A program made the translations under genes and the position numbers. Below the pieces are notes generated by a model, which had not been told where the DNA came from, made no database searches, and saw only the letters and a list, made by a program, of their open reading frames with translations. A stretch of DNA of 18,221 nt from an uncultured Collinsella sp. (GTDB taxonomy: Bacteria > Actinomycetota > Coriobacteriia > Coriobacteriales > Coriobacteriaceae), in contig CAJLUE010000035.1 of assembly GCA_905209765.1 (NCBI GenBank), forward strand, positions 1-18,221. The letters are read 5' to 3'. This document shows, in pieces, positions 1-7,934 of this stretch; the first letter of the stretch is position 1, and the number at the start of each line of letters is the position of its first letter.

Positions 1-1019
1 CGGAAGGTAAACGATCCGGTGCGGTTGACCGTGGCGGCGTTGACGGTGTCGCCGGTGGTCTTTTCCACGGGGATGGACTCGCCGGTGAGCGCACTCTCGT
101 CCACGGCCGACACGCCCTCGAGCACCACGCCGTCGACAGGGATAGACTCGCCTGGGCGCACATGCAGAACCTGGCCGGGTAGAATGGCGTCGACGTCCAC
201 AGCGGTCTCGGTGCCGTCGTCGGCCACAATGGTCGCGGTCTTGGGCGCCAGGTCGATCAGCGCCTCGATAGCGCCGCCGGTCTTGGATTTGCTGCGCGTC
301 TCGAGGTATTTGCCCACGGTGACGAGCGACAGGATGGTGCCGGCGCTCTCAAAATACAGGTTGTCCATGCTCGTCATCATGGCCTCGTGCACCTGACCTG
401 CGGCCAGCTGGTCGGCCATGATGAACATGGCGTAGAGCGACCAGGCGATCGACGCGGTGGCGCCGACGGCGATGAGGGCGTCCATGGTGGGCGCGCCGTA
501 CACGAGCGACTTGAAGCCGTTGATAAAGTACGCGTCGTTGACGTAGACGATGGGGATGAGCAAGACGAGCTCGGTGAGGGCGAGCGTCATGCTGTGGGTG
601 TGGTCGGTGAAGACGCTGGGCAGCGGCCAGCCGAGCATGTGTCCCATGCCTATGTAGAACAGCGGAATGAGAAAGATGATTGAGATGATGAGACGGGTGC
701 GCATGGCGGAGGCAGTGGCCTCCAGCTTTTTGGTCGGCGACTCCATATGGGCGGCGCCGGACCTGGCTTGCGCGTTGCCGCTTGAGTTGGCGGCATCGGT
801 GCCCGTGCTGACGGGCGAGGCCGAATAGCCCGCGCGGTCGACGGCGGTGCAGATATCGTCGGGGGAGACCTGCGCGGGGTCATAGTCCACCAACATGGAG
901 CCGGCGAGCAGGTTGACCGCGACGCTTTGGACGCCGTCGAGCTTGCTCACGGCGCGGTCCACATGCGCCTGGCAGGCGGCGCACGTCATGCCGTCCACGT
1001 CAAACTTATCTTGAGCCAT
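1..1019 (-). CDS. copA: Heavy-metal (copper) translocating P1B-type ATPase, N-terminal part, cut by window edge
   Basis: Pumps Cu(I) or a similar soft metal out of the cytoplasm across the inner membrane using ATP. The visible 339 codons start at the ATG at 1019-1017, preceded by AGAAAGGAG about 7 nt upstream. Residues 10-16 read GMTCAAC, the CxxC metal-binding loop of an HMA domain. A Ser/Gly/Ala-rich linker (about 72-95) follows, then hydrophobic segments. The actuator-domain TGES motif is at about 312-315. The CPC metal motif, the phosphorylated DKTG and the ATP-binding domain lie beyond the left edge. A single HMA domain is normal for bacterial CopA. Copper rather than Cd/Zn/Pb is inferred from the CsoR-like operator in the promoter. 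The family call is firm; the metal is likely but not proven. Confidence 0.88.
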   Translation of the reverse strand, partial: MAQDKFDVDGMTCAACQAHVDRAVSKLDGVQSVAVNLLAGSMLVDYDPAQVSPDDICTAVDRAGYSASPVSTGTDAANSSGNAQARSGAAHMESPTKKLEATASAMRTRLIISIIFLIPLFYIGMGHMLGWPLPSVFTDHTHSMTLALTELVLLIPIVYVNDAYFINGFKSLVYGAPTMDALIAVGATASIAWSLYAMFIMADQLAAGQVHEAMMTSMDNLYFESAGTILSLVTVGKYLETRSKSKTGGAIEALIDLAPKTATIVADDGTETAVDVDAILPGQVLHVRPGESIPVDGVVLEGVSAVDESALTGESIPVEKTTGDTVNAATVNRTGSFTF

Positions 1020-1063
1020 GGCTTCTCCTTTCTGTAGTTCGGTGTTGGAATTGTTAACCTGCC

Positions 1064-1097
1064 GATACTATACACCCATACCCCCTGGGGGTGTCCA
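1064..1097 (-). promoter_or_regulatory. Promoter of the P1B ATPase gene with CsoR-like operator in the spacer
   Basis: Reading the minus strand, a -35-like TGGACA (1097-1092) is followed after 19 nt by a -10-like TATAGT (1072-1067). The spacer carries ACCCCCTGGGGGT (1080-1092), palindromic except for its centre base and flanked by AT on one side. Known CsoR copper-sensor operators have this form, TACCCC....GGGGTA. No csoR gene is visible. The overlong spacer with the operator inside it fits repression relieved by copper. Confidence 0.6.
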
Positions 1098-1167
1098 GTA
1101 CAGAAAGAAATGTATGACATTTCGATACAGATGAGGGTGGCTGCTCAATCGTTGGCAGCCCCTGTCA

Positions 1168-1230
1168 AACATCTCAACCTGTAACATCTAACAGGGAAAA
1201 TGACCTCTAGCTGTTACAGATCGAGATGTT
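1168..1230. repeat. Intergenic inverted repeat, copy 1
   Basis: Arms 1168-1189 and 1209-1230 are reverse complements at about 19 of 22 positions around a 19-nt loop. Each arm contains the core TCTYRAYCTGTAACA. The same core recurs in the next repeat, so four copies occur in alternating orientation within 140 bp. It has the form of a REP/BIME-like or small non-autonomous element. It encodes nothing visible and has no T-tract after it. Confidence 0.6.
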
Positions 1231-1250
1231 GTTTTGCGTGGCTGAGTTCT

Positions 1251-1307
1251 GTCTTGATCTGTAACAGTTAGGCCGGTTTTTGCTGAGCAACTGTTACAGA
1301 TTGAGAC
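1251..1307. repeat. Intergenic inverted repeat, copy 2
   Basis: Arms 1251-1270 and 1288-1307 are near-perfect reverse complements around a 17-nt loop that includes five T residues. It shares the TCTYRAYCTGTAACA core with the repeat 20 bp upstream. As RNA it would form a long hairpin in either orientation. It lies between the divergent metal ATPase and helicase genes. Confidence 0.6.
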
Positions 1308-1374
1308 AATCGGCCCAGACCCGCCCCGTCTGCCTCGTCATCTGTGGTTTACGTGGGGGCATGCGAAGCGCGGG

Positions 1375-1380
1375 TATACT
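1375..1380 (+). promoter_or_regulatory. Possible -10 element for the helicase gene
   Basis: TATACT is the best -10 match upstream of the helicase, but the nearest -35-like hexamer (TTTACG, 1348-1353) sits 21 nt away, so support is weak. If real, the helicase mRNA has a leader of almost 200 nt. The rest of 1310-1579 shows no credible coding signal. Confidence 0.22.
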
Positions 1381-1579
1381 AACCGGCGGCGAATCTGCTC
1401 CATCGCTTAGAGCTGCTGCGTCTGGACGGCGCGTGATAGGGCTGCCAAAGCGATCGCCAGCGTGCTGAGCAACGTCCTCTCTGTGCGCACCTGTTTTTGT
1501 ATGTATCAGCGCACTACCAAGCACGCTCGCGCGGCCGCATGCCGTGCCCATAACGCGTGCAGATAAGGAACAACAACAT

Positions 1580-3829
<2,250 letters not shown>

Positions 3830-3862
3830 CATACGCGTCGCGCGGTAAGGCGAGATGAGTTT

Positions 3863-3896
3863 GGGCCCCGAGCAGACTATGCTCGGGGCCCTTTTT
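3863..3896 (+). terminator. Rho-independent terminator of the helicase gene
   Basis: An 11-12 bp perfect GC-rich stem (GGGCCCCGAGCA paired with TGCTCGGGGCCC) with a 5-nt loop is followed by TTTTT at 3892-3896. It begins 34 bp after the helicase stop. Confidence 0.92.
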
Positions 3897-3908
3897 GTGG
3901 GCGCAGTT

Positions 3909-3929
3909 TGAGGTGGGCCGGCCCCCTCA
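3909..3929. repeat. Loopless GC-rich palindrome
   Basis: TGAGG and GGGCC face GGCCC and CCTCA, giving a 20-nt perfect palindrome if the T at 3914 is bulged out. It lies just after the helicase terminator and could be a protein site or the start of the structured intergenic block. No function is assigned. Confidence 0.3.
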
Positions 3930-3989
3930 CGAAAAAGCACGGAGACGGTCGCGGCAAGAGATGTGGGCTATCGGCTTAGTTGGAGATTC

Positions 3990-4153
3990 GCGTATGCGGG
4001 GTTCTAGCATCGACGGAGAACGTGAAGCCCCCCACTGACGCACGGTGGCCGCAGTGCCCGGGCGGACACGCTCGGGATTCCGCCCGCCGTCTGGCGCCCT
4101 TGCTGCCATCTGACTTTCACGCTCGCATTCTCTTGGATGCGAGCGTGTTTTTT
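3990..4153 (+). ncRNA. Candidate structured RNA ending in a strong terminator
   Basis: No protein gene is credible here. RNA pairing is dense: GGGGTTCT/AGAAC hairpin (3998-4005 with 4017-4021), a perfect 8-bp stem CGGGCGGA/TCCGCCCG (4059-4066 with 4079-4086), and flanking pairs TGGC and GCAG with TTGC and GCCA (about 4047-4107). CGTGAA (4021-4026) can also pair with TTCACG (4116-4121), which would disrupt both the first hairpin and the terminator at 4118-4153. The 5' end is a guess; no good promoter was found. Alternatives are a chromosomal repeat or the remnant of a leader. It does not match tmRNA, SRP RNA or RNase P RNA signatures. Confidence 0.35.
4118..4153 (+). terminator. Rho-independent terminator, first of a tandem pair
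   Basis: A perfect 11-bp stem CACGCTCGCAT/ATGCGAGCGTG with an 8-nt loop is followed by TTTTTT (4148-4153). No annotated gene ends just upstream, which supports an RNA gene in the preceding stretch. Confidence 0.85.
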
Positions 4154-4194
4154 CACGGCGCGCACGGGTCCCCCGGGGCGCGCCGTGCATTTTT
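4154..4194 (+). terminator. Rho-independent terminator, second of a tandem pair
   Basis: A perfect 10-bp stem CACGGCGCGC/GCGCGCCGTG around a 14-nt loop is followed by CA and TTTTT (4190-4194). It begins on the base after the T-tract of the first terminator. Confidence 0.8.
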
Positions 4195-4195
4195 A

Positions 4196-4414
4196 GGAGT
4201 ATTCAGCAGGCCGGGGTGGCTGCATACGCGCCGGAAGCGTCTTTTTGGGCCAGCGAGATCATTCGACAGGCAATTTGGGTTGGCGGATGGCGTCCGGCGC
4301 GGCAATATCACGCGTTTCGCGTCGCGCCGGGCCCCAAAATGACGCCGATCGCGTGGCTTCCCCGATTCGCGGCGTCGCCGACGGGGACCGCGGTGCTGAA
4401 TACTCCGGTTTTTG
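4196..4414 (+). ncRNA. Candidate structured ncRNA closed by a 13-bp stem (6S-like outline)
   Basis: GGAGTATTCAGCA (4196-4208) pairs perfectly with TGCTGAATACTCC (4394-4406), followed by GGTTTTT. Inside is a long arm: GCGTC, TTTT and GGGCC (4237-4251) against GGCCC, AAAA and GACGC (4329-4345), enclosing GGCGCG/CGCGCC and an ACGCG-TTT-CGCGT tip (4310-4322). A second hairpin, CCCCG/CGGGG (about 4360-4386) with inner CGGC/GCCG, lies on the 3' side. Closing stem, bubble with a 3'-side hairpin and long terminal arm is the topology of 6S RNA, and the length of about 211 nt fits. No primary-sequence hallmark was verified, and the 5' end abuts a terminator without a clear promoter. The 13-bp ends could instead be terminal inverted repeats of a small mobile repeat. 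Confidence 0.42.
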
Positions 4415-4418
4415 CACG

Positions 4419-4466
4419 GTCCAAGCGGGGGTACGTTTGGACGGGAAGGGGCACCCCCGTCTTTTT
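4419..4466 (+). terminator. Terminator-like hairpin with possible H-type pseudoknot alternative
   Basis: GACGGG (4440-4445) pairs with CCCGTC (4456-4461), followed by TTTTT (4462-4466), a plausible intrinsic terminator. An exclusive alternative has GTCCAA/TTGGAC (4419-4424 with 4437-4442) whose loop bases GGGGGT (4427-4432) pair with ACCCCC (4453-4458), an H-type pseudoknot that would block the terminator. The stretch 4467-4609 after it shows no other clear feature. Confidence 0.45.
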
Positions 4467-4609
4467 ATGCATGGCGCAAGCGAAATTATGCAAGACAATA
4501 GTGCGCCGTGCGCCGGATACCCAGATTGGGGTTGACATGCGCCGCGATACGGGGTCGGGTGCCCCATCGGGAATAGCCACGAGGGTTACAAAGCTATGGA
4601 GGCATCCAA

Positions 4610-4747
4610 ATGTCGCCTAAATACCGTTTATCGAAGAAAAAATACCGTTCATCGGTCATAATGGTTGTTCCGGCTTTGGGCTTGTCTACAATAGCTCCCG
4701 TAAAAAGAAATGCGGAAGGTTACCGAGTCCCTCGGACGTGGGCCTAA
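4610..4747 (+). CDS. Possible small ORF (45 aa) with strong ribosome site, basic then hydrophobic
   Basis: ATG 4610 follows GGAGG (4598-4602) at an ideal 7-nt spacing. The predicted 45 residues have a Lys/Arg-rich start (about 4-13), a hydrophobic stretch (about 16-31) and a polar tail, like a short membrane peptide or a truncated signal sequence. No family was recognised. It spans the promoter and hairpin proposed for the PTS operon, and its TAA (4745-4747) lies inside the hairpin arm. It could therefore be a leader peptide, a decayed gene end or chance. Its A/T-rich codons differ from neighbouring genes, which argues for caution. Confidence 0.33.
   Translation: MSPKYRLSKKKYRSSVIMVVPALGLSTIAPVKRNAEGYRVPRTWA
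4619..4654. repeat. Direct repeat pair, 21-bp spacing
   Basis: AAATACCGTTTATCG (4619-4633) and AAATACCGTTCATCG (4640-4654) differ at one base and start 21 bp apart, two helical turns, on the same face of the DNA. They end 10 bp upstream of the proposed -35 of the PTS operon. They also lie inside the possible small ORF, so part of the similarity might be a coding repeat (KYR-S). Confidence 0.5.
4665..4692 (+). promoter_or_regulatory. Promoter candidate for the PTS operon
   Basis: TTGTTC (4665-4670), a 16-nt spacer and TACAAT (4687-4692) make a reasonable sigma-70-type promoter. The transcript would have a leader of about 130 nt before the EIIA start at 4830. Confidence 0.5.
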
Positions 4748-4803
4748 CCAAAGTCTTTGAACGGGTGTGTCTCTATGGATGCATTCGCTTGATTTTGGTT
4801 GGG
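4714..4803 (+). promoter_or_regulatory. PTS-operon leader with mutually exclusive hairpins (possible RAT-like site)
   Basis: Hairpin 1 pairs GGTTA (4718-4722) with TAACC (4745-4749) and contains the perfect CCGAG-TCC-CTCGG stem (4723-4735). The 5' side, GGAAGGTTAC, resembles the GGATTGTTAC of BglG/LicT RAT hairpins. Hairpin 2 pairs CCTAACCAAA (4743-4752) with TTTGGTTGGG (4794-4803) over a 41-nt loop and uses the same 3' arm, so the two exclude each other. Hairpin 2 lacks a proper T-tract, so it is not a standard terminator. A PRD antiterminator gene lies in the same operon, which is why a RAT is expected here. The match is suggestive only. Confidence 0.35.
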
Positions 4804-4829
4804 CTATATTTATGAAGGGACATGCCACC

Positions 4830-5342
4830 ATGGGTTTCTTTTCTCGCCTGATGGGCGGTTCGGATGAGCAGAAGACTGCAGCTTCCGAGTTCGAAATCCT
4901 CGCTCCCGTTTCCGGCGAGCTTGTTCATCTAGAAAATACCAATGACCCCGCTTTTAGCAGCCGTGCGGTGGGCGATGGCGTTGCCGTGGTTCCCCAAGAG
5001 GGAACGGTGTGCGCTCCTGTTTCCGGCACCGTCGCGGCGCTGTTTCCGACTGAGCACGCGCTGGGCATCATGTCCGACGACAGCTCTGCTCAGGTGATGC
5101 TGCATATCGGAATCGACACTGTTAAGCTTGAGGGCAAGGGCTTCCATGCGCTTGTTGCCCAGGGTGACCATGTCGACGCGGGCCAGCCCCTCGTCGAGGT
5201 CGATTTCGACGCGGTTCGCGCCGCCGGCTTCGATCCCACGGTCTTCGTTATTGTGTGCGAGCGCTCGGAGAACTCGGCTCTTCGTGAGCATGCTTCCGGC
5301 CCTGTTGCTGTTAAAGAGCCTGTCGTCTGGCTTTCCGAGTAA
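4830..5342 (+). CDS. PTS glucose-family EIIA component (free-standing)
   Basis: Cytoplasmic phosphocarrier that takes phosphate from HPr and passes it to an EIIB domain. The 170-residue length matches E. coli EIIA-Glc (Crr, 169 aa). Start ATG 4830 has AAGGGA 9 nt upstream; upstream in-frame starts lack a site. The fold signature runs from ILAPVSGEL (23-31) through CAPVSGTV (61-68). The two active-site histidines are visible: H76 in FPTEHALG and H92 in VMLHIGIDTV, the phosphorylated residue. The GKGF and GD.V.AGQPL strands follow. The permease two genes downstream has only C and B domains, so this protein very probably completes it. The next gene starts 18 nt after the stop. Confidence 0.95.
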   Translation: MGFFSRLMGGSDEQKTAASEFEILAPVSGELVHLENTNDPAFSSRAVGDGVAVVPQEGTVCAPVSGTVAALFPTEHALGIMSDDSSAQVMLHIGIDTVKLEGKGFHALVAQGDHVDAGQPLVEVDFDAVRAAGFDPTVFVIVCERSENSALREHASGPVAVKEPVVWLSE

Positions 5343-5360
5343 ATTCTTGTGGTGGGTACC

Positions 5361-6215
5361 GTGGTTATCAAGCGAGTTTTTAACAACAACGTCGCAATGG
5401 TCACTTCGGACGATGGCTCTGAGCTCATCGTCATCGGTCGAGGCCTCTGCTTTGGCCGTCATGCCGGCGATGCCGTCGACGAGGCGTCGATCGAAAAGAC
5501 CTACGCGTTGCAGGAGGGAACTTCTCAGGATTCGCGTACGATTGACCGCTTGGCACATCTTTTGGAGTCCATCCCCACCGTCAACCTCGTGATTGCCGAG
5601 GAAATTGTTCAGATGCTCCGTCGAGAGCTCAATGTTGATATCAACGACAAGATTCTCATTGCTCTCGCAGACCATATCAGCCTTGCTTTGGAGCGTGAGC
5701 GCAAGGGCATCTCCTGTGAGAATCCGTTGCTGCTCGAGATCCAGCAGTTCTATCGCAAGGAGTATGCACTTGCGGGCCGTGCGCTGCAGATTATCAAGGA
5801 GTATATGGGCATCCAGATGAGCGAAGAAGAGCAGGGTTTCATTACGCTGCATATCGTCAACGCCACCATGCCGCAACGCTCCGACCGTCTAATCGTCTCG
5901 GTCCAGCTTGTTCGCGACGTGCTCGCGATTGTTTCCAAGCGCTATGCTACGACCCTCGATGACACCTCGCTGCCTTACGAACGTTTCGTTCGTCACCTGC
6001 AGTTTTTCGCACAGCGAGCGCTCGATCCTACGGCAGGGCAAATCAACGGAGACGCGCTGTTCCGAATCGATGAAACGGCGTATCCCTGCGCATTCTCGTG
6101 CGCGGACGCCATAGCCGCCCACTTGTCGTCTACCTATAACGTTGTCGTTACCGATGCTGAGAAGAGTTATCTCGCATATCACATTGTTAACCTGCTTGGA
6201 GAACCTGGTCTCTAG
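5361..6215 (+). CDS. BglG/LicT-family transcriptional antiterminator (CAT-PRD1-PRD2)
   Basis: RNA-binding regulator that stabilises an antiterminator hairpin in the leader of its PTS operon; activity is set by PTS phosphorylation. Start GTG 5361 gives MVIKRVFNNNVAMV, aligning residue for residue with the LicT start; GTGs at 5349 and 5352 would add four or three residues. Domains of the 284-residue protein: CAT RNA-binding about 1-55, with RVFNNN and the GRGLCF loop; PRD1 about 65-170; PRD2 about 171-284. All four regulatory histidines are kept: H105 (ALADH), H164 (TLHIVN), H212 (VRHLQF) and H274 (AYHIVN), a constant offset of 5 from LicT H100/H159/H207/H269. The first PRD is usually phosphorylated by the EIIB when substrate is absent. 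It sits between the EIIA and EIICB genes, so it most likely controls this operon. Confidence 0.93.
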   Translation: MVIKRVFNNNVAMVTSDDGSELIVIGRGLCFGRHAGDAVDEASIEKTYALQEGTSQDSRTIDRLAHLLESIPTVNLVIAEEIVQMLRRELNVDINDKILIALADHISLALERERKGISCENPLLLEIQQFYRKEYALAGRALQIIKEYMGIQMSEEEQGFITLHIVNATMPQRSDRLIVSVQLVRDVLAIVSKRYATTLDDTSLPYERFVRHLQFFAQRALDPTAGQINGDALFRIDETAYPCAFSCADAIAAHLSSTYNVVVTDAEKSYLAYHIVNLLGEPGL

Positions 6216-6314
6216 GCATAACGTGCCCACACATCGATTGATATAAGGCAAGGCTCACGGTCTTGTCCAGGGCACATCTGTCTTAATTTGCGGAAAAGGA
6301 AGGGGAGTACCGCT

Positions 6315-7931
6315 ATGACCGCAAAAAAGAAGTTCAATTTCAAAGCGCCGTTGGAGGTGTTCGCGAAGTCGATCGTTCAGCCGATGATGTATCTCTCGGT
6401 TGCCGGCATCCTGCTCATCGTGGGCATCATTCTGACCAACAAGACCATTTGTGCTTTGGTCCCCGTACTGGGCTCCGGTCCGTTCCAGCTTGTGGGCGCC
6501 GTTGTCTACCAGTCGCTGATGTTTATCATCAACAACCTCTCGATTCTGTTCTGCGTGGGCATCGCCGGCGCCATGGCAAAGAAGAACAAGGGCCATGCCT
6601 CGCTGATCGCCCTGATGTCGTTCTTCCTGTTCCTGCAGGCTAACAACATCGTACTCAACGCCACCGGCTCTCTTGCCGATGCGAGCGGCATGCTCGGTCT
6701 TACCGGAACCGGCCAGGCCACCGTTATGGGCATTCAGGTGCTCGATACCGGCGTGTTTGGCGGCATTATTCTCGGTTGCATCACCGGTGCCGTGTTCAAC
6801 AAGTACTCGAACAAGCAGTTCCCCATTGCCCTTTCGATGTTCTCGGGCGTTCGCTTTCCGTTCCTGATCATGATCATCATTTCCTGGATCATGGGCGCTG
6901 GCTTCTGCATCGTTTGGCCTCCGGTTCAGGGTGCCATCTCCTCCGTTGCCGGCATCATTAAGGAGTCGGGCAACATCGGTCTGTTTATCTACGGCATGCT
7001 CAACAAGCTGCTCGTTCCTACCGGTCTGCACCACCTCATCTACACCCCGTTCCAGTTCTCCGATGTGGGTGGCACCCTGACGCTGGGCGATCAGGTTATC
7101 GCCGGTGCCTACCCCATCCGTGTTGCCGAGATGGCAATGACGGGCCAGCCCTTCTCCGATAGCACCTACTTCAACAGCTACACCTTCAACAACCTGTGGC
7201 CCTACATCGGTATCGGTCTCGCCTTTATCTTCACCGCTTACAAGGGGAACAAGGACAAGACCAAGGCCGTTATCATTCCGCTGATCATCACCGCCGTGCT
7301 CTCCTGCGTGACCGAGCCCATGGACTTCCTCTTTGTCTTTGCCGCTCCTGTGCTCTTTGTCGTTCACTCGGTTCTTTCCGGCATCTTCCTGGTTCTGCTC
7401 AAGGTCCTCTCCGTGCCCGCTTCGACTGCAGGCGGCATTATCAACATCGTGGTCTCCAACCTGGTCCTCGGTGTCGACAAGACCAACTGGCCGGTTATGC
7501 TGGTGCTTGGAGTCGTCAACGCTGCTCTGTACTTCTTCCTCTTCACCTTCCTCATCAAGAAGCTCAACCTCCACACGCCTGGTCGCGAGGAGGAGTCCGA
7601 GCTCGCCGAGTCCGTTGCCGAGGGCGAGGCCGCCGCGTCTGTCGCGGTGAAGCAGGGCGCTGTTGCCGCAGCTCCCGCAGAGGGCGTCGATGCTGGTATT
7701 GCCGACCTGGTCGCAGGTCTTGGTGGCAAGGACAACATCGAGGAGCTCGAGAACTGCTTTACGCGTCTCCGCGTGAACGTTAAGAACCCGGACCTCATCA
7801 ATGAGGACCTCATCAACCACGTGCCCAACAGCGGCATCAACCGCAACGGCAATAATATCCAGATCATCTTTGGCATGAAGGTCGCCGAGATGCGCGACAA
7901 GGTCGAAAACGCAATTGAGAAGGAGCAGTAA
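6315..7931 (+). CDS. PTS alpha-glucoside-type EIICB permease (no EIIA domain)
   Basis: Inner-membrane permease that imports and phosphorylates a disaccharide. Start ATG 6315 follows AAGGGGAG at 7 nt; 538 residues. The EIIC domain (about 10-415) has many hydrophobic segments plus the family motifs GLHHLIYTPFQF (237-248) and CVTEPMDFLF (331-340), equivalent to the GITEP substrate motif. An Ala/Glu-rich linker (about 421-460) leads to the EIIB domain (about 461-538) with the phosphocysteine C481 in NCFTRLR. The domain order and the GH4 partner downstream place it with the MalX/GlvC/AglA alpha-glucoside group rather than glucose or GlcNAc transporters. The exact sugar (maltose, isomaltulose or similar) cannot be read from sequence. 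Only 3 nt separate its stop from the next start. Confidence 0.94.
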   Translation: MTAKKKFNFKAPLEVFAKSIVQPMMYLSVAGILLIVGIILTNKTICALVPVLGSGPFQLVGAVVYQSLMFIINNLSILFCVGIAGAMAKKNKGHASLIALMSFFLFLQANNIVLNATGSLADASGMLGLTGTGQATVMGIQVLDTGVFGGIILGCITGAVFNKYSNKQFPIALSMFSGVRFPFLIMIIISWIMGAGFCIVWPPVQGAISSVAGIIKESGNIGLFIYGMLNKLLVPTGLHHLIYTPFQFSDVGGTLTLGDQVIAGAYPIRVAEMAMTGQPFSDSTYFNSYTFNNLWPYIGIGLAFIFTAYKGNKDKTKAVIIPLIITAVLSCVTEPMDFLFVFAAPVLFVVHSVLSGIFLVLLKVLSVPASTAGGIINIVVSNLVLGVDKTNWPVMLVLGVVNAALYFFLFTFLIKKLNLHTPGREEESELAESVAEGEAAASVAVKQGAVAAAPAEGVDAGIADLVAGLGGKDNIEELENCFTRLRVNVKNPDLINEDLINHVPNSGINRNGNNIQIIFGMKVAEMRDKVENAIEKEQ

Positions 7932-7934
7932 ACA

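Noticed and set aside
3990..4153. tmRNA, SRP RNA, RNase P RNA or cobalamin riboswitch
   Set aside because: None of their conserved sequence signatures is present; only generic pairing can be shown.
4383..4393. GGGGACCGCGG resembling the T-box element (UGGNACCGCG)
   Set aside because: The U needed to pair with the tRNA end is replaced by G, no specifier arm was found, and no aminoacyl-tRNA synthetase or amino-acid gene follows.
4532..4537. Perfect TTGACA -35 hexamer
   Set aside because: No -10-like hexamer lies 15-19 bp downstream (the region is GC-rich).
4216..4620. 134-codon open frame in the structured intergenic block
   Set aside because: GTG start with no ribosome site at proper distance, no family resemblance, and its span coincides with strong RNA stems.
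4743..4803. Intrinsic terminator in the PTS leader
   Set aside because: The 10-bp stem exists but has a 41-nt loop and is followed by CTATATTT rather than a T-tract; kept only as a competing structure.
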